Positions 19,520 through 28,468 of a DNA stretch of 31,418 nt are shown here, one piece after another (position 1 is the stretch's first letter; every line of letters begins with the position of its first letter). Both the position numbers and the translations under genes were made by a program. This DNA is from a virus. The stretch is from positions 1 to 31,418 of the IMG/VR virus record IMGVR_UViG_3300042880_000061. The stretch is one strand, 5' to 3'. A model generated the notes under the pieces. The model saw only the letters and a list, made by a program, of their open reading frames with translations, was not told the origin of the DNA and searched no databases.

Positions 19520-22482
19520 TCTTTGATTTGTGTGTAGGTTAATGATGCGGCTATCTTGATGTTGGTAAGCGGATGGCTGCCACCGCCCATGGAGAATGAA
19601 ATGCGGTGTTCGTCCACGTTGGTTGTTGTGTCAATGTGCATGGTCACTGCGTGCATACTGCCGTGATCAAACACTTGATGCACTGTTGATGTCTTGGATT
19701 CTCCTGCCACCTTATAAGCAGTGAAAGCAAATTGACAGATTCGCGTGTCGTCAATCACACCGCCTGCTGGATCCCATTGCATGATCGAAACACTCACAAT
19801 GCAATTCATGGATGCGCCCTCGTCAATGGTCAAATGTTTATCAGTGCGCCCCTCAATCGTAATAGGTATCTGTGTGGATGAATTGGTGAATGTACCCTCT
19901 CCGATGTATGGAATCACTCCGTATTGAGCCTGCCCGTCTGCGTTGTTTCGATCATCACCAAACCAACCGCCCCCAAGGTGCAAACCACCTGCGAACGCTT
20001 TGGTGTTTTTTCCAAATGCAGCCACGCCACGCAAGCCCTCATCCACAATGATGTGTTCACCAACCGCGATTAAGTTGGCGTTGTTGTTTTCAATGGTCAC
20101 ATCGCTACCTGCCACCATGCTAAACTGCGTATCGCTGGACACATTGGATGCGTTGACCATCATAGCCGCATTGCGCACACTTGCCCCATCCACGGCTATA
20201 CCGAAGTTGCCGCCCGTGACCTCGGTTGTTACCCCGTTAGGTCTGTCGGGTTGGCCCACGTTGCCACCAAAGGCGAAGCATCTTGCGTCATCCGCTGACC
20301 AATTATAGCCGTATCGGTTGCAGCAATCCTCAGTGCCATAGGTCAGCGTTTCGTCGGGTAGTTGGAATTGCACAATGCCTTGGACCGTGATCTGATAGGG
20401 TGTTGATTCGCAGTCAAGTTGAGCATCGAGTAGGCGCATGAACTCACATTGCACGGGTTCATCCATGCCAACTTCATAGTTTGAGATATTGAGCAAGCGA
20501 TACCATGCGTCAATGATCCAAATGCGGTCATCAAATCCAAAGGTCACGATGTCGTTAATGGTCAGGTACATGTAGCACTCCAAACGACGGGCCGATGGTG
20601 AATAAAGTTCATTGAGATACGGCCTCCAATACTTATTGAATAGGTTGTTGTAAGGATTGGCCGTGATTATGTGCAAAGGTGTTTCGGGCGCAAAATTCAG
20701 GTCATCATCGCTCAGTGTAGGGTTGACTGATGAATAGTGATTGGCCGCGTTTACCGATGTCAACACCCCGTCTGCGATTCCCTCGTCATAAAGTGCGATC
20801 CAGCACTGATTTAAATCGACGTATAGGTAGCGAAGTCCAGGCTCTACAAATTCACCGCTAGCATCCACGAATTTTGGCACCACGTTGGACGTTCCATTGA
20901 TGGTGTTGCATGGTGTGGATTGCGCGATCAGCGTCACGTCTTTGTTGCCCACCGCGAAGTCGTTGGGATGGTCGCTTGGATTTGTGGTGTAGCCCTCGAT
21001 CAAGTAGTCACCATAGATGCGCTTGCCTTCTTTGTTGAATAGTTCACTCGCTGCATCGTTGCCCTTGGAATAGGTGAATGTCAGCACCTTCGCTTGGTAG
21101 TCCGTTGTGGGTGAAATCACTTGATCCTTGGAGTAGTCGAGCTTCGATGTCCAGTCCAAAGTGTTGCCGCCACCGATGTAATCACCAAAGGGCTCAAAGT
21201 GTATGAGCTTTGGGATATTGCGGTCGGGCACCATCACAAGGTTGTACTTCTTCAGGATGTCTTTGAGTAGGTCAATCTGTTGAATCTTAGGCGCGTTTGC
21301 CCCGATGTCAATGGGCAAGCCTGCGAGTGCGTCCGATGTGTTAACTAGCATCCATCCCGTGCCCGTGGTAAGGTCAGATCCTGCAAGGAAAGTACCTGCG
21401 TATTGGTTTGCCACGATCATTTTCAACTGGTCACCCACGTCCATAAACAATGTTATGTCCGTTGATTGCAGGTTGCGCGTCTGTGTGCCATTTAATGGCG
21501 AAGAAGTTTGCGTAAACACACCAATGTTGCCGGGCACTGTGCGCAATTTCATTTGGCGGTAATTGCTAGTGATGCCACTCGTAGCAGTTGGATCATTGGT
21601 GGCAAATAATCTGAATGTAAACCACCCCGTGAATGGTGCGGTGTACACACCAGTCGCCGCATTGAATGATCCGCTTGGATCGCTGACCTCGGTGAACCCC
21701 GTCAAGGTGGTTTCAGTAAAGCCCGCAGCGGTCGCAAGGTTTGAAGTCAGGTAGGCAGAGAAAAGGAATTGTGCTGGCTGCGAGGTTGATCTGTTCCACT
21801 TGGAGTTGACGAACGGAATGTACACCGCCTCCATTTCGCTCAGTATGTTGTCGGTGGTATAGGTAAATCCAGCCTCACGGATCATCTTGTCAAATAGCCA
21901 CGATTCACGGATCATCAGCGACATTTCGGACGGGTAAACGGGGTTGACCGTTGACACGATAGGCCGCGTGTTGACCTCTCCGAGTTCACTGAATTTATAT
22001 CCTCGGTCAATCAGCGCATACTTCCAATTCGTTGAGCCTGCCACTACGTTGTCGTAGGTCATATCATGGGCAAGGGTAGTATAGTCAAGTGCGCTCAGTA
22101 GCTTGGATCCCATCTCACGTGCGATGTCGGGCGTTTCGGCGAAAAACACGATCTCAAACTCTGAGTAAACGTTCTCGATCTTGTATGCTTTCAGAACCTG
22201 CACATGGCCAACACTTACGGGAATGGTATCCACGGTCAATGTGGCCTTGACTTTTTTATGAAACGAAAATTCACCAACGAAATTGACGTTTGATATGTCA
22301 CCGAAAAACGAAAGGTTTGTTTCGGATGCTGGGATGCGGAAGTTCCACGATCCACCACCAACAACGGCAAGTTCGCTTGGATTGGTGAACGCAAAGTTCA
22401 TGGGTATTTTTTCAACACCATAAAGGTCCACTACGCAGGTTTCCGCGTTGTCGTTTTCAAGAATTAGAATAACGTTGTCCAT
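19516..22482 (-). CDS. Large tail-tip / baseplate hub protein with C1q-like insert
   Basis: The 988-residue product has a beta-rich N-terminal hub-like region (about 1-200) and a stretch resembling a C1q/TNF-like jelly roll near 285-310 (TGVYTAPFTGWFTFRLFA). A conserved hub segment, DLLKDILKKYNLVMVPDRN, follows with LDWTSKLDYSKDQ downstream. The C-terminal third, from about 700, is Gly/Asn-rich and may be a receptor-binding or beta-helical tip. Tail hubs of Bacteroidota siphophages share the LLKDILKKYNL type motif in my recollection. It is flanked by the distal tail protein and the tape measure, as expected. Confidence 0.75.
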   Translation of the reverse strand: MDNVILILENDNAETCVVDLYGVEKIPMNFAFTNPSELAVVGGGSWNFRIPASETNLSFFGDISNVNFVGEFSFHKKVKATLTVDTIPVSVGHVQVLKAYKIENVYSEFEIVFFAETPDIAREMGSKLLSALDYTTLAHDMTYDNVVAGSTNWKYALIDRGYKFSELGEVNTRPIVSTVNPVYPSEMSLMIRESWLFDKMIREAGFTYTTDNILSEMEAVYIPFVNSKWNRSTSQPAQFLFSAYLTSNLATAAGFTETTLTGFTEVSDPSGSFNAATGVYTAPFTGWFTFRLFATNDPTATSGITSNYRQMKLRTVPGNIGVFTQTSSPLNGTQTRNLQSTDITLFMDVGDQLKMIVANQYAGTFLAGSDLTTGTGWMLVNTSDALAGLPIDIGANAPKIQQIDLLKDILKKYNLVMVPDRNIPKLIHFEPFGDYIGGGNTLDWTSKLDYSKDQVISPTTDYQAKVLTFTYSKGNDAASELFNKEGKRIYGDYLIEGYTTNPSDHPNDFAVGNKDVTLIAQSTPCNTINGTSNVVPKFVDASGEFVEPGLRYLYVDLNQCWIALYDEGIADGVLTSVNAANHYSSVNPTLSDDDLNFAPETPLHIITANPYNNLFNKYWRPYLNELYSPSARRLECYMYLTINDIVTFGFDDRIWIIDAWYRLLNISNYEVGMDEPVQCEFMRLLDAQLDCESTPYQITVQGIVQFQLPDETLTYGTEDCCNRYGYNWSADDARCFAFGGNVGQPDRPNGVTTEVTGGNFGIAVDGASVRNAAMMVNASNVSSDTQFSMVAGSDVTIENNNANLIAVGEHIIVDEGLRGVAAFGKNTKAFAGGLHLGGGWFGDDRNNADGQAQYGVIPYIGEGTFTNSSTQIPITIEGRTDKHLTIDEGASMNCIVSVSIMQWDPAGGVIDDTRICQFAFTAYKVAGESKTSTVHQVFDHGSMHAVTMHIDTTTNVDEHRISFSMGGGSHPLTNIKIAASLTYTQIKE

Positions 22483-22485
22483 AGT

Positions 22486-23847
22486 CTAGTTGGGTTGGTC
22501 CTGAGCGATTTTGAAACGAACCTGCAATGGTTCAAGTGTTTTGGCTTGTGGGTTCTTTACTCTGAAGTTGGTATCCTGAATGATCACGGGCGTGTGTGTT
22601 CCGTCATCGTGTACCCAATGCACCTGCTTTGATAGGATAAGACCTTTGAGAAACTCCCATTCGCCTTGCTGCAATTTCTCTGTGGCGCAAGTGATGAATT
22701 TATCTATCTTCTTGTAAGCGACGAACTCCGATTCGTCAAAGGTGTCAAAGGTAAAGTCACCCGTATTCGATTCTGATACCTGACCATAGTTGCCCACCAC
22801 TTTCTTAGCTGTTTTCTGCTCCGTTTGATAATCGGTTTCAGATAGCATCGTGAAGTTGTAATACTCCCAACCACCACGACGGCCAACCCATGCAAGGCGC
22901 ACCACCTCGTAGTCATGGCAGGTGCATAGCCCCGTTTGAGCGCGGTCGATATTAAACATCACGTAGGTCATTGACACTTGCTCGTCCAATGAATTGAAGA
23001 TTTGAAAATACACCGCTTTCCAATTTGGGTAATCTTCTGGCTTTAGTATCCCAGCAACTGTCGAGGCGTTTAGGTTAGCAGGGTATATTGGCAAATGTGA
23101 CCACCACGGTACGTCATTAAACAGGTAATCCTGTTGCATAGGCGAACCGCTATTAGGAAATATTGATAATTTTATGTAGTACGGCTCCGTGATGGCGTCT
23201 GTCGCAAAATGTGCGCGAATATCCCACACACCCCAATCGCTTTCGCGTGTTGGAATGTAGATCGTGTTGCTGCCAGTGAGCTCAACCAATTCAGCGAACT
23301 GCCAATAGTAAGTTGATGGCAAGCGATCGGACATTAAGCGCGACTGATCCCCGTCCTCATGTCCAATTTGAGCAAGAAGTGATGGCTTATATCCGTTGCG
23401 AATAGTGAAGTCGAGGAAGTTGTAAACAAAAATAGTCAAATCGACTTGACTTGCTGCGTTTTCAGTGAACACACCAGCAATGTTCCAGCCTTCAAAGATT
23501 TTAATTCCTATCATTTGAAAACCAGCCGTATTATAGTAATTTTGTTGCTCGATAATATTGATATTAACTGACGCATAGATGGAATGAACACTGCCTTGCG
23601 ATTCTGAATCAAGCAAGTGACCTATATTGTTTCTCATGTACTGACGCACCGATGGAGCGACGTCATAAACCAACATTCCGTTCTGATTTTGAGATATAAT
23701 AAACACCAAATCATCACCATTTTCCATCTGTAATTTCACAATATACCTAAATCCGTCATTCGATGAATTGGTGGATGAGGCGGTAAGGATTAGCGGTGTG
23801 CTGATTGCGCTGTGCTTGTCAGGTTCTTGATCGATTGTTATTGCCAT
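22486..23847 (-). CDS. Distal-tail-like protein
   Basis: The 453-residue product is mostly beta: an N-terminal fibronectin-like start (ITIDQEPDKHSAISTPLILT), DVAPSVRQYMRNNIG, then WWSHLPIYPANLNAS, a CxC motif (LCTCHDYEV), and a C-terminal FLKGLILSKQVHWVHDDG. This fits a Dit-type ring protein connecting tube and hub, and the gene sits just upstream of the hub. It overlaps the preceding gene by 10 bases. The call is from position plus general fold features, not from a strong motif. Confidence 0.6.
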   Translation of the reverse strand: MAITIDQEPDKHSAISTPLILTASSTNSSNDGFRYIVKLQMENGDDLVFIISQNQNGMLVYDVAPSVRQYMRNNIGHLLDSESQGSVHSIYASVNINIIEQQNYYNTAGFQMIGIKIFEGWNIAGVFTENAASQVDLTIFVYNFLDFTIRNGYKPSLLAQIGHEDGDQSRLMSDRLPSTYYWQFAELVELTGSNTIYIPTRESDWGVWDIRAHFATDAITEPYYIKLSIFPNSGSPMQQDYLFNDVPWWSHLPIYPANLNASTVAGILKPEDYPNWKAVYFQIFNSLDEQVSMTYVMFNIDRAQTGLCTCHDYEVVRLAWVGRRGGWEYYNFTMLSETDYQTEQKTAKKVVGNYGQVSESNTGDFTFDTFDESEFVAYKKIDKFITCATEKLQQGEWEFLKGLILSKQVHWVHDDGTHTPVIIQDTNFRVKNPQAKTLEPLQVRFKIAQDQPN

Positions 23848-24347
23848 TTTGTATTCATTATTTTGATTCTTAATTGTTCTGCGAGTGCCACGGCCAATTC
23901 TTCGCCACGCTCCTTCATCACATCTTCGACGGCTTCCTCAAAGTAGTGGATTCCCTCGATGCCATGCACACCGATCGACCTTGCGATAAGGTAGGCCACC
24001 TTGCGCATTTCGCTCTCTGTGGACTTCACAAACCCACCCTTTGGACCACGTAAACGGATGGGCTTCTGCTTCATCCAATCCATGATCGCGCTCGTTGGTG
24101 GTGGCTTTGAGTTTGGCCTGCGACCTTGCTCAATGACGTCTGCATACTTGGACGCTGATCCACTTGCGCCAAACTTCACCTTGGTGGTGCGCTGGCCTTT
24201 GGTTATGGAGTAGGTCAATGAATCCTTCAACTTGCCACTTGACACCCTCCTGCGCTTCTTTCCACGGATCATGCGATAGGCGCCAATGTTTTGCTGCGCC
24301 CGTTCAACGATCTCGTTGCAGATGGATTCAAGGGTGGTGATCATCAT
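23838..24347 (-). CDS. HK97-gp10-like head-tail joining protein
   Basis: The 169-residue product has two start codons in a row. SGKLKDSLTYSITKGQRTTK and ASKYADVIEQGRRPNSKPPP, followed by a C-terminal helix with HYFEEAVEDVMKERGEELA, form the pattern of the gp10/neck completion family (tail-completion type, around 130-170 residues). It would connect portal and tail tube. It overlaps the fibre-fusion gene by ATGA and the distal-tail gene by 10 bases. Confidence 0.72.
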   Translation of the reverse strand: MMITTLESICNEIVERAQQNIGAYRMIRGKKRRRVSSGKLKDSLTYSITKGQRTTKVKFGASGSASKYADVIEQGRRPNSKPPPTSAIMDWMKQKPIRLRGPKGGFVKSTESEMRKVAYLIARSIGVHGIEGIHYFEEAVEDVMKERGEELAVALAEQLRIKIMNTKWQ

Positions 24348-25990
24348 TGATAGGTAGCTGAATATTGTACGACATTGGCAGAGGTAACCGTTGCGTTGTT
24401 GCGGATCTTCCAGTTGATCAAGTCACCTGCTACCACTGATAATGATCCCGTGGCAGTGTAAACGCCTGCAACTGCTCCAGCAGCAATAGTCAAACTGAAC
24501 TGATCCGCTCCGTTTTTGCGAAGTGTGAAAACAAGTGTACCAGTTGCGGATTGAGTGCCTGTTGTGCGCACACGGATTTCCGTGAATGTCATCGCAAATT
24601 CAGCAGACATTTGTGTCACCGCCTCCACTCCGCTATTTCCCCCAGATTGCATCACATAAAAACGATCACCGCTCGATCCACTCAAAGTAATGGCTGTGCC
24701 TAAGGTGCGAAAGGCTTGGTTGACTGCTGCCGATATTACTAAGTTTCCACTGCCAAGGATTGATAAGCTATTGATTGTCTTAATGTTCGTGCCACTCACA
24801 AGCGTGTCCTGCTTCAATGCGATTGCGGTGGCCTGAGCAGTTGATACGGGTTTGTTTGCGTCCGAAGTATTGTCGACGTTTCCAAGTCCTACCGCTGATT
24901 TGTCTAGCGTTTGAAATGTTTTGTCACCTCGGTAGTATTGCGAAGTAGTGCCTGCCGTTATCGTTGGCTCCTTTGCGTCTAGTGCTGTTTGTGTTGCAGT
25001 GCTGATCGGCTTATTCAAATCGCTTGTATCATCAGCATTGCCCAACCCCACTTGTGCCTTGGTTGTGGCGTGTGGGTTGGAGGTGTTGCCTGTGTGAGCC
25101 GTGAGCGCGTTATTGACGTTGGATATATCTGTGGCGTTGGTTGCGTCACCTGCCATTCGTGCCGTGGTTTCGGTCGACAAATCACCTGCAACCGTGTTGA
25201 TGTTGTTTTGCAGCGTAGTGTCAGCGCTTGCCCTTGTTGTGGCCTCTGCCGTCAACTCCGCATCGGTAGCATAACCTAGTAGCAGCGCGATCAAATCCGC
25301 TTGATCTTCGATGTCACCACCGATGGCACCCCAATCCACACCACCACCACCGCCACCCGTTGCAGCAATGCGCACATTGCCAGCTCCAAGGTCAGTGATT
25401 GTAACATTGTTGCCGTTGACAAGGTTCAAAACGTTTTGGACTGCGTTGTTAGTGCCGTTCACTTTGAGTGTGATCGCGCCACTTCCTGATCCACTACCAC
25501 CCGATCCGCTTCCGCCTGGTGAATAGGTTGCAGGAATGGTGCAAGCGTTCCAATTATAAGGAACCACAAGCGCCATGGATAAGGTCACACCCGTCACCAC
25601 TTGCGCATAGCTCTCGATGAATGGGGTGATTGTTGGCTCACCATCCACATCGACCGAGGTGTCAAATAGCACGTTGCCGTTCTTGATCTCAGAAACAAGA
25701 TCCAAGGCAAGTCGAGCCATGTCGCTGATGACCTCGCGCTGATATTCGTTCTCTACTTCCTTTGCCCGTGGTAAATCATAAAACACCACGTCGAATTGAT
25801 GGAGCAAACCGCCTTGTGTTGGCTGCATAGATCCCGGTACGAAGTGCATGACGGGATATTGCTGATCCTTTGGCACGTCAATGAGATCAATCAATCCGTG
25901 TTGGAAAGCATTGATCATTTGATGCCCATTTGCAAAGGCCTCCATGCGTTCCACGACTTGCGTGTATGATAGTCCGTTATTATTGCTCAT
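24344..25990 (-). CDS. Tail-terminator domain fused to a fibre-like C-terminus
   Basis: The 548-residue product has two parts. Residues 1-155 (SYTQVVERMEAFANGHQMIN, then YPVMHFVPGSMQPTQGG and LHQFDVVFYDLPRAKEVENE) look like a tail-terminator or head-tail completion protein. A Gly/Ser linker (158-171) leads to a fibre-type region: VKNG-like beta strands, two copies of a VGLGNxDxTSDxNKPxS repeat (typical of tail fibres) and a beta-rich C-terminal domain possibly of TNF-like shape. Putting a fibre on a neck component would make a neck whisker or collar fibre. ATGA overlaps occur on both sides. Confidence 0.7.
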   Translation of the reverse strand: MSNNNGLSYTQVVERMEAFANGHQMINAFQHGLIDLIDVPKDQQYPVMHFVPGSMQPTQGGLLHQFDVVFYDLPRAKEVENEYQREVISDMARLALDLVSEIKNGNVLFDTSVDVDGEPTITPFIESYAQVVTGVTLSMALVVPYNWNACTIPATYSPGGSGSGGSGSGSGAITLKVNGTNNAVQNVLNLVNGNNVTITDLGAGNVRIAATGGGGGGVDWGAIGGDIEDQADLIALLLGYATDAELTAEATTRASADTTLQNNINTVAGDLSTETTARMAGDATNATDISNVNNALTAHTGNTSNPHATTKAQVGLGNADDTSDLNKPISTATQTALDAKEPTITAGTTSQYYRGDKTFQTLDKSAVGLGNVDNTSDANKPVSTAQATAIALKQDTLVSGTNIKTINSLSILGSGNLVISAAVNQAFRTLGTAITLSGSSGDRFYVMQSGGNSGVEAVTQMSAEFAMTFTEIRVRTTGTQSATGTLVFTLRKNGADQFSLTIAAGAVAGVYTATGSLSVVAGDLINWKIRNNATVTSANVVQYSATYQ

Positions 25991-26237
25991 TGCTTTGTCC
26001 TTGTGCTTTCTTTGTGTTAAAATCGATCATGTATGTCATGTGTGTGAACGCGGTCCACGTCTGTAAATTGGTGACCGCATCAAACTTCAATGGGTCCTGA
26101 CCTGCAAGTGCCTCTATGAAGTGGAACCACCCCCATTTGTTGAGGTCGATTGTAAGTCCATCTGCATTTCCATCGCTACGTTGGTCAAAAAGTCGAGGGA
26201 ACTTGTCAATAGTTCTACTTCGAAAGTCGAAAAAAAA
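25980..26237 (-). CDS. Frameshift extension of the tail-chaperone-like gene
   Basis: This frame is open from the T9 tract to TAA at 25982-25980, 85 codons. The part after the upstream gene's stop reads LNKWGWFHFIEALAGQDPLK and then FTHMTYMIDFNTKKAQGQ, which looks coding, yet it lacks any ATG, GTG or TTG in a useful place (only late ATGs). The stop overlaps the next gene's ATG, an operon-like junction. A -1 slip at U UUU UUU (26237-26231) would give a 263-residue long form, analogous to gpG/gpGT of lambda. The slip could alternatively occur nearer the stop at TGGGGGT. Confidence 0.6.
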   Translation of the reverse strand, partial: FFFDFRSRTIDKFPRLFDQRSDGNADGLTIDLNKWGWFHFIEALAGQDPLKFDAVTNLQTWTAFTHMTYMIDFNTKKAQGQSNEQ

Positions 26238-26770
26238 AGCATCGCACCCGACACAACCGACATGGGGAGCTGCTCCAAGTCATCTCGATTCGTTGTGGAT
26301 TCCATTCCCGTGTAGTCCGCGATGGTGTACTTGCCTCCAAGGCGCGAGGTGATGGGCCGATAGCACACCGACATCATATCAATTAGCTTGGTGTAGTCGC
26401 CCTGGGTAAACACCGCCTTGGATTGTTCGTCCAAATCGATGTATTGACCAATGGGCAGTGCGTCGATGTTGGGTATAAACCCGTATTCGTTGCCGTTTAA
26501 TCTGCAGGCGCCCACGCTTGTGGTCAGTTCGGTTTCCACGACCTTTTCAAACACCGCGTTTATCCGATTGATGGAGGTCGCATTGAGTTTTCGCACCTCA
26601 CTCACTGAGCGATTGAGAGCCGCCGCACACTTTTCTGTTGGTGTTTTGGCCATGTGCCAGCGCACATACTGACCGAGGTTTATGCCTGCGTAAGTAGTGG
26701 GTAGCGAGAATGTGCCATCCGTCGGTGTTTCAACTTTTGTCTTTTTGGTGAACCATGAAAACATACCCAT
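26114..26770 (-). CDS. Tail assembly chaperone-like protein
   Basis: The 218-residue product begins MGMFSWFTKKTK (the start could be the second Met at 26764). It has a helical core (VRWHMAKTPTEKCAAALNRS, SVSEVRKLNATSINRINAVF) and ends in an amphipathic helix and GGG. With the downstream frame it resembles a G/GT-type chaperone pair, which coats the tape measure during tail assembly. The tape measure is 7 kb downstream rather than adjacent. The match to Bacteroidota phage proteins is from memory and not strong. Confidence 0.55.
   Translation of the reverse strand: MGMFSWFTKKTKVETPTDGTFSLPTTYAGINLGQYVRWHMAKTPTEKCAAALNRSVSEVRKLNATSINRINAVFEKVVETELTTSVGACRLNGNEYGFIPNIDALPIGQYIDLDEQSKAVFTQGDYTKLIDMMSVCYRPITSRLGGKYTIADYTGMESTTNRDDLEQLPMSVVSGAMLFFSTFEVELLTSSLDFLTNVAMEMQMDLQSTSTNGGGSTS
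26230..26238 (-). promoter_or_regulatory. Candidate -1 frameshift slippery site (T9)
   Basis: The minus strand reads GC, nine T, CG; in the zero frame CTT TTT TTT TCG. The heptamer T TTT TTT allows -1 re-pairing of both tRNAs, and a T9 tract also allows polymerase slippage. It lies 115 bases before the zero-frame stop and opens into the extension frame. Confidence 0.5.
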
Positions 26771-26797
26771 GTAACTTGTAATTGAGTGAATTGTGTG

Positions 26798-27190
26798 CTA
26801 TTTTCCAAACACAAGCATAGCAGCGTCACGCGCGTGTACACTTGTGCGTTTATCCCATCCCGTCAGCTTGGTAAATGCCTCTGCGTTGAGTTTTGTTTTG
26901 TTGTTCTTTGGTGCCACCTTCACGATGTCGGGGAACACCTCTTGCCAAATCGTGCAATCGCGTTTGATTGATCCAGCGCCTTGGAGTTGTTCGCGGCCTG
27001 AGTTTCCGAACCACTTGCGCAGGCGTGCATCTTCCATGATGATTGTGACTTGCTGCGTTTGTGCCATCCATCGACATAGATCAATGGCCTCCATGATCGT
27101 CATGGTCTGAATGGAGCGCCATGCGTGGGTGTCACTATCCCATGCCGCTACTCCCGTGTTCGTTCCGGGGTCGATGCCGATGTAGATCAT
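26798..27190 (-). CDS. RuvC-like resolvase / RNase H-fold nuclease
   Basis: The 130-residue protein begins with MIYIGIDPGTNTGVA, the first strand of RuvC-type nucleases with Asp7 as catalytic residue, followed by a candidate acidic residue in IIMEDARL and a C-terminal HARDAAML (119-126) with the family's His/Asp pair. It would resolve branched DNA before packaging. It sits 2 bases after the small-terminase candidate, consistent with clearing junctions for the packaging motor. Confidence 0.8.
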   Translation of the reverse strand: MIYIGIDPGTNTGVAAWDSDTHAWRSIQTMTIMEAIDLCRWMAQTQQVTIIMEDARLRKWFGNSGREQLQGAGSIKRDCTIWQEVFPDIVKVAPKNNKTKLNAEAFTKLTGWDKRTSVHARDAAMLVFGK

Positions 27191-27192
27191 GG

Positions 27193-27612
27193 TTAGATGT
27201 TGTCGGGTGCAATGATTTGAACGGGGCCACCATCCGCGCCCGTGATCTCTTGGCGCTCGACGTAGCCTCGATCTTTGGCTTTTGTAGATAAGTAGAATTT
27301 AACCGCTTGTGCGTTTGGGGAATCCTTCAAAGAGGTAACACCATGTTCGGTTATTACCTCATAATATGCTCCATCCACAAGTTCAAGTAATTTTGATTCG
27401 ACATAATCGGTTCGATCGTCCATTATACCGTCGTATACTTGCTTATAGTCAATATCGTCGCGCATCCAATCGTTGTGTTGATGCCTTGTGATGCCGACAT
27501 CTTCACACGCTTTCCATACAATACCCTTGTGCTTGCGTAAGGCTTGCAGCATTTCACCTCTCTTGCGCCCGTCTTCGGTTGATATTGTAAGTTTATCGCT
27601 TGTTTTTGCCAT
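27193..27612 (-). CDS. Small terminase subunit candidate
   Basis: The 139-residue product has an N-terminal helix-turn-helix (ALRKHKGIVWKACEDVGITR then HQHNDWMRDDIDYKQ), a helical middle (YVESKLLELVDGAYYEV) and a C-terminal KFYLSTKAKDRGYVERQE, the organisation of phage TerS proteins that bind the packaging site and form a ring. It precedes the RuvC-like gene and is 12 kb from terL on the opposite strand, an unusual split. The promoter region upstream (27613-27724) shows no ORF. Confidence 0.7.
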   Translation of the reverse strand: MAKTSDKLTISTEDGRKRGEMLQALRKHKGIVWKACEDVGITRHQHNDWMRDDIDYKQVYDGIMDDRTDYVESKLLELVDGAYYEVITEHGVTSLKDSPNAQAVKFYLSTKAKDRGYVERQEITGADGGPVQIIAPDNI

Positions 27613-27724
27613 TTGTGTTTAATTTGTGTCGGTGGTCTGTTTTTCTTGGAATCCCAAAAAAGCCTTTCCCCTTATTTCATTGGTGTTTCAACGGTAGCGG
27701 TTTGGCATTTTTGATTTTGACAAA
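27613..27724. other. Intergenic stretch between the TerS candidate and the DUF1508-like gene
   Basis: This 112-base gap is AT-rich with no supported ORF: the ATGs on the minus strand are followed by stops after a few codons. TTTG words occur, but no full TTTG/TAnnTTTG promoter could be made out. It may hold a late promoter of a different sequence class. Confidence 0.3.
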
Positions 27725-28003
27725 TTACAAATCTGGCCAAATTTTACCAGCCGTTGCATCCTTAATCTTCAAAATTGAATAAAGCATTCCAGTGTTGGTT
27801 AGTGCAAACACCTTTCCTAGTGCTTCGATGTGTTTTTTTACGGCCTTGACGCTTTCCAGTTGCTCCGAGTGCTGCAATAGTTCACCATTGCCTGCGATGA
27901 GCTGAACACGGTAGCCTTTGATTTTTCTACGCATCGTTTCACCCGTTGACCTTGTGATCTGTGGTCGGTAAATCGAATCAACGATTCTAATGTGTGCTTT
28001 CAT
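27725..28003 (-). CDS. DUF1508-like small protein
   Basis: In this 92-residue product the segment YRVQLIAGNGELLQHSEQLE followed by SVKAVKKHIEALGKV has the strand-strand-helix layout of the YegP/DUF1508 repeat (FRIkAxNGexllsSE then a helix). The family's molecular role is unknown; it is common in bacteria and phages. The gene lies between the zinc-binding protein and the TerS candidate. The remainder is an N-terminal basic region (RRKIKG). Confidence 0.55.
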   Translation of the reverse strand: MKAHIRIVDSIYRPQITRSTGETMRRKIKGYRVQLIAGNGELLQHSEQLESVKAVKKHIEALGKVFALTNTGMLYSILKIKDATAGKIWPDL

Positions 28004-28015
28004 TTTATATTTTAT

Positions 28016-28468
28016 TTACTCAATTTCAATGTCTTGGGTGGCCTTTCTCAAATCTTCCAGCATCTGAGCCACGCAGTTGCCGCAGGTCGTGGGTGCAATA
28101 TTCTTGCCCGAAATCTTGCTCATGGCCGTGAATAGTGGTTTGATCTCATGGTAGTCGAATGAGGTTTTCCCTTCATATTTGACCAGTAACTTTTTCACTT
28201 GGATAAGTTCATCCTTTGACACGCCAACAGTTCCCCACTTGCCGATTGGGCAACTTGCCCATGTGTACTTGGTCTTGACCGTCATCACACATCCGCATAG
28301 GCGCACCTTGCGCTTGTAGTGTGTGACCTTATTGGCCTTGATTGCATCCGCTTCGTCCACCGATCCACCGATCAGCAGTGTGCCGCATGAGCGAGTGAGT
28401 GGCTTGTAATACTTGCAGCCCTTACAGATGGTGATCCGATCCGCTTGGATGGTGCTACTTACTATCAT
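28016..28468 (-). CDS. Zinc-binding Cys-rich phage protein
   Basis: The 150-residue product has CKGC (16-19), then a single Cys, LCGCVM and SCPIGKW, matching a recurrent CxxC...CGCxM...CPxGKW pattern that I recall in Bacteroidota phage proteins, with a likely zinc ribbon. A further CGNC occurs near residue 130. Function unknown; binding of nucleic acid or a partner is plausible. The start overlaps the sigma-like gene's end by 14 bases, so the two are co-translated. Confidence 0.65.
   Translation of the reverse strand: MIVSSTIQADRITICKGCKYYKPLTRSCGTLLIGGSVDEADAIKANKVTHYKRKVRLCGCVMTVKTKYTWASCPIGKWGTVGVSKDELIQVKKLLVKYEGKTSFDYHEIKPLFTAMSKISGKNIAPTTCGNCVAQMLEDLRKATQDIEIE

Noticed and set aside
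26114-26352. Plus-strand ORFs of 64-78 codons over the chaperone-like gene
   Set aside because: They shadow the minus-strand frames, and the plus strand has no promoter or operon context here.
27600-27782. 60-codon plus-strand ORF across the gap at 27613-27724
   Set aside because: Crosses the ends of two real minus-strand genes; composition and context do not support coding.
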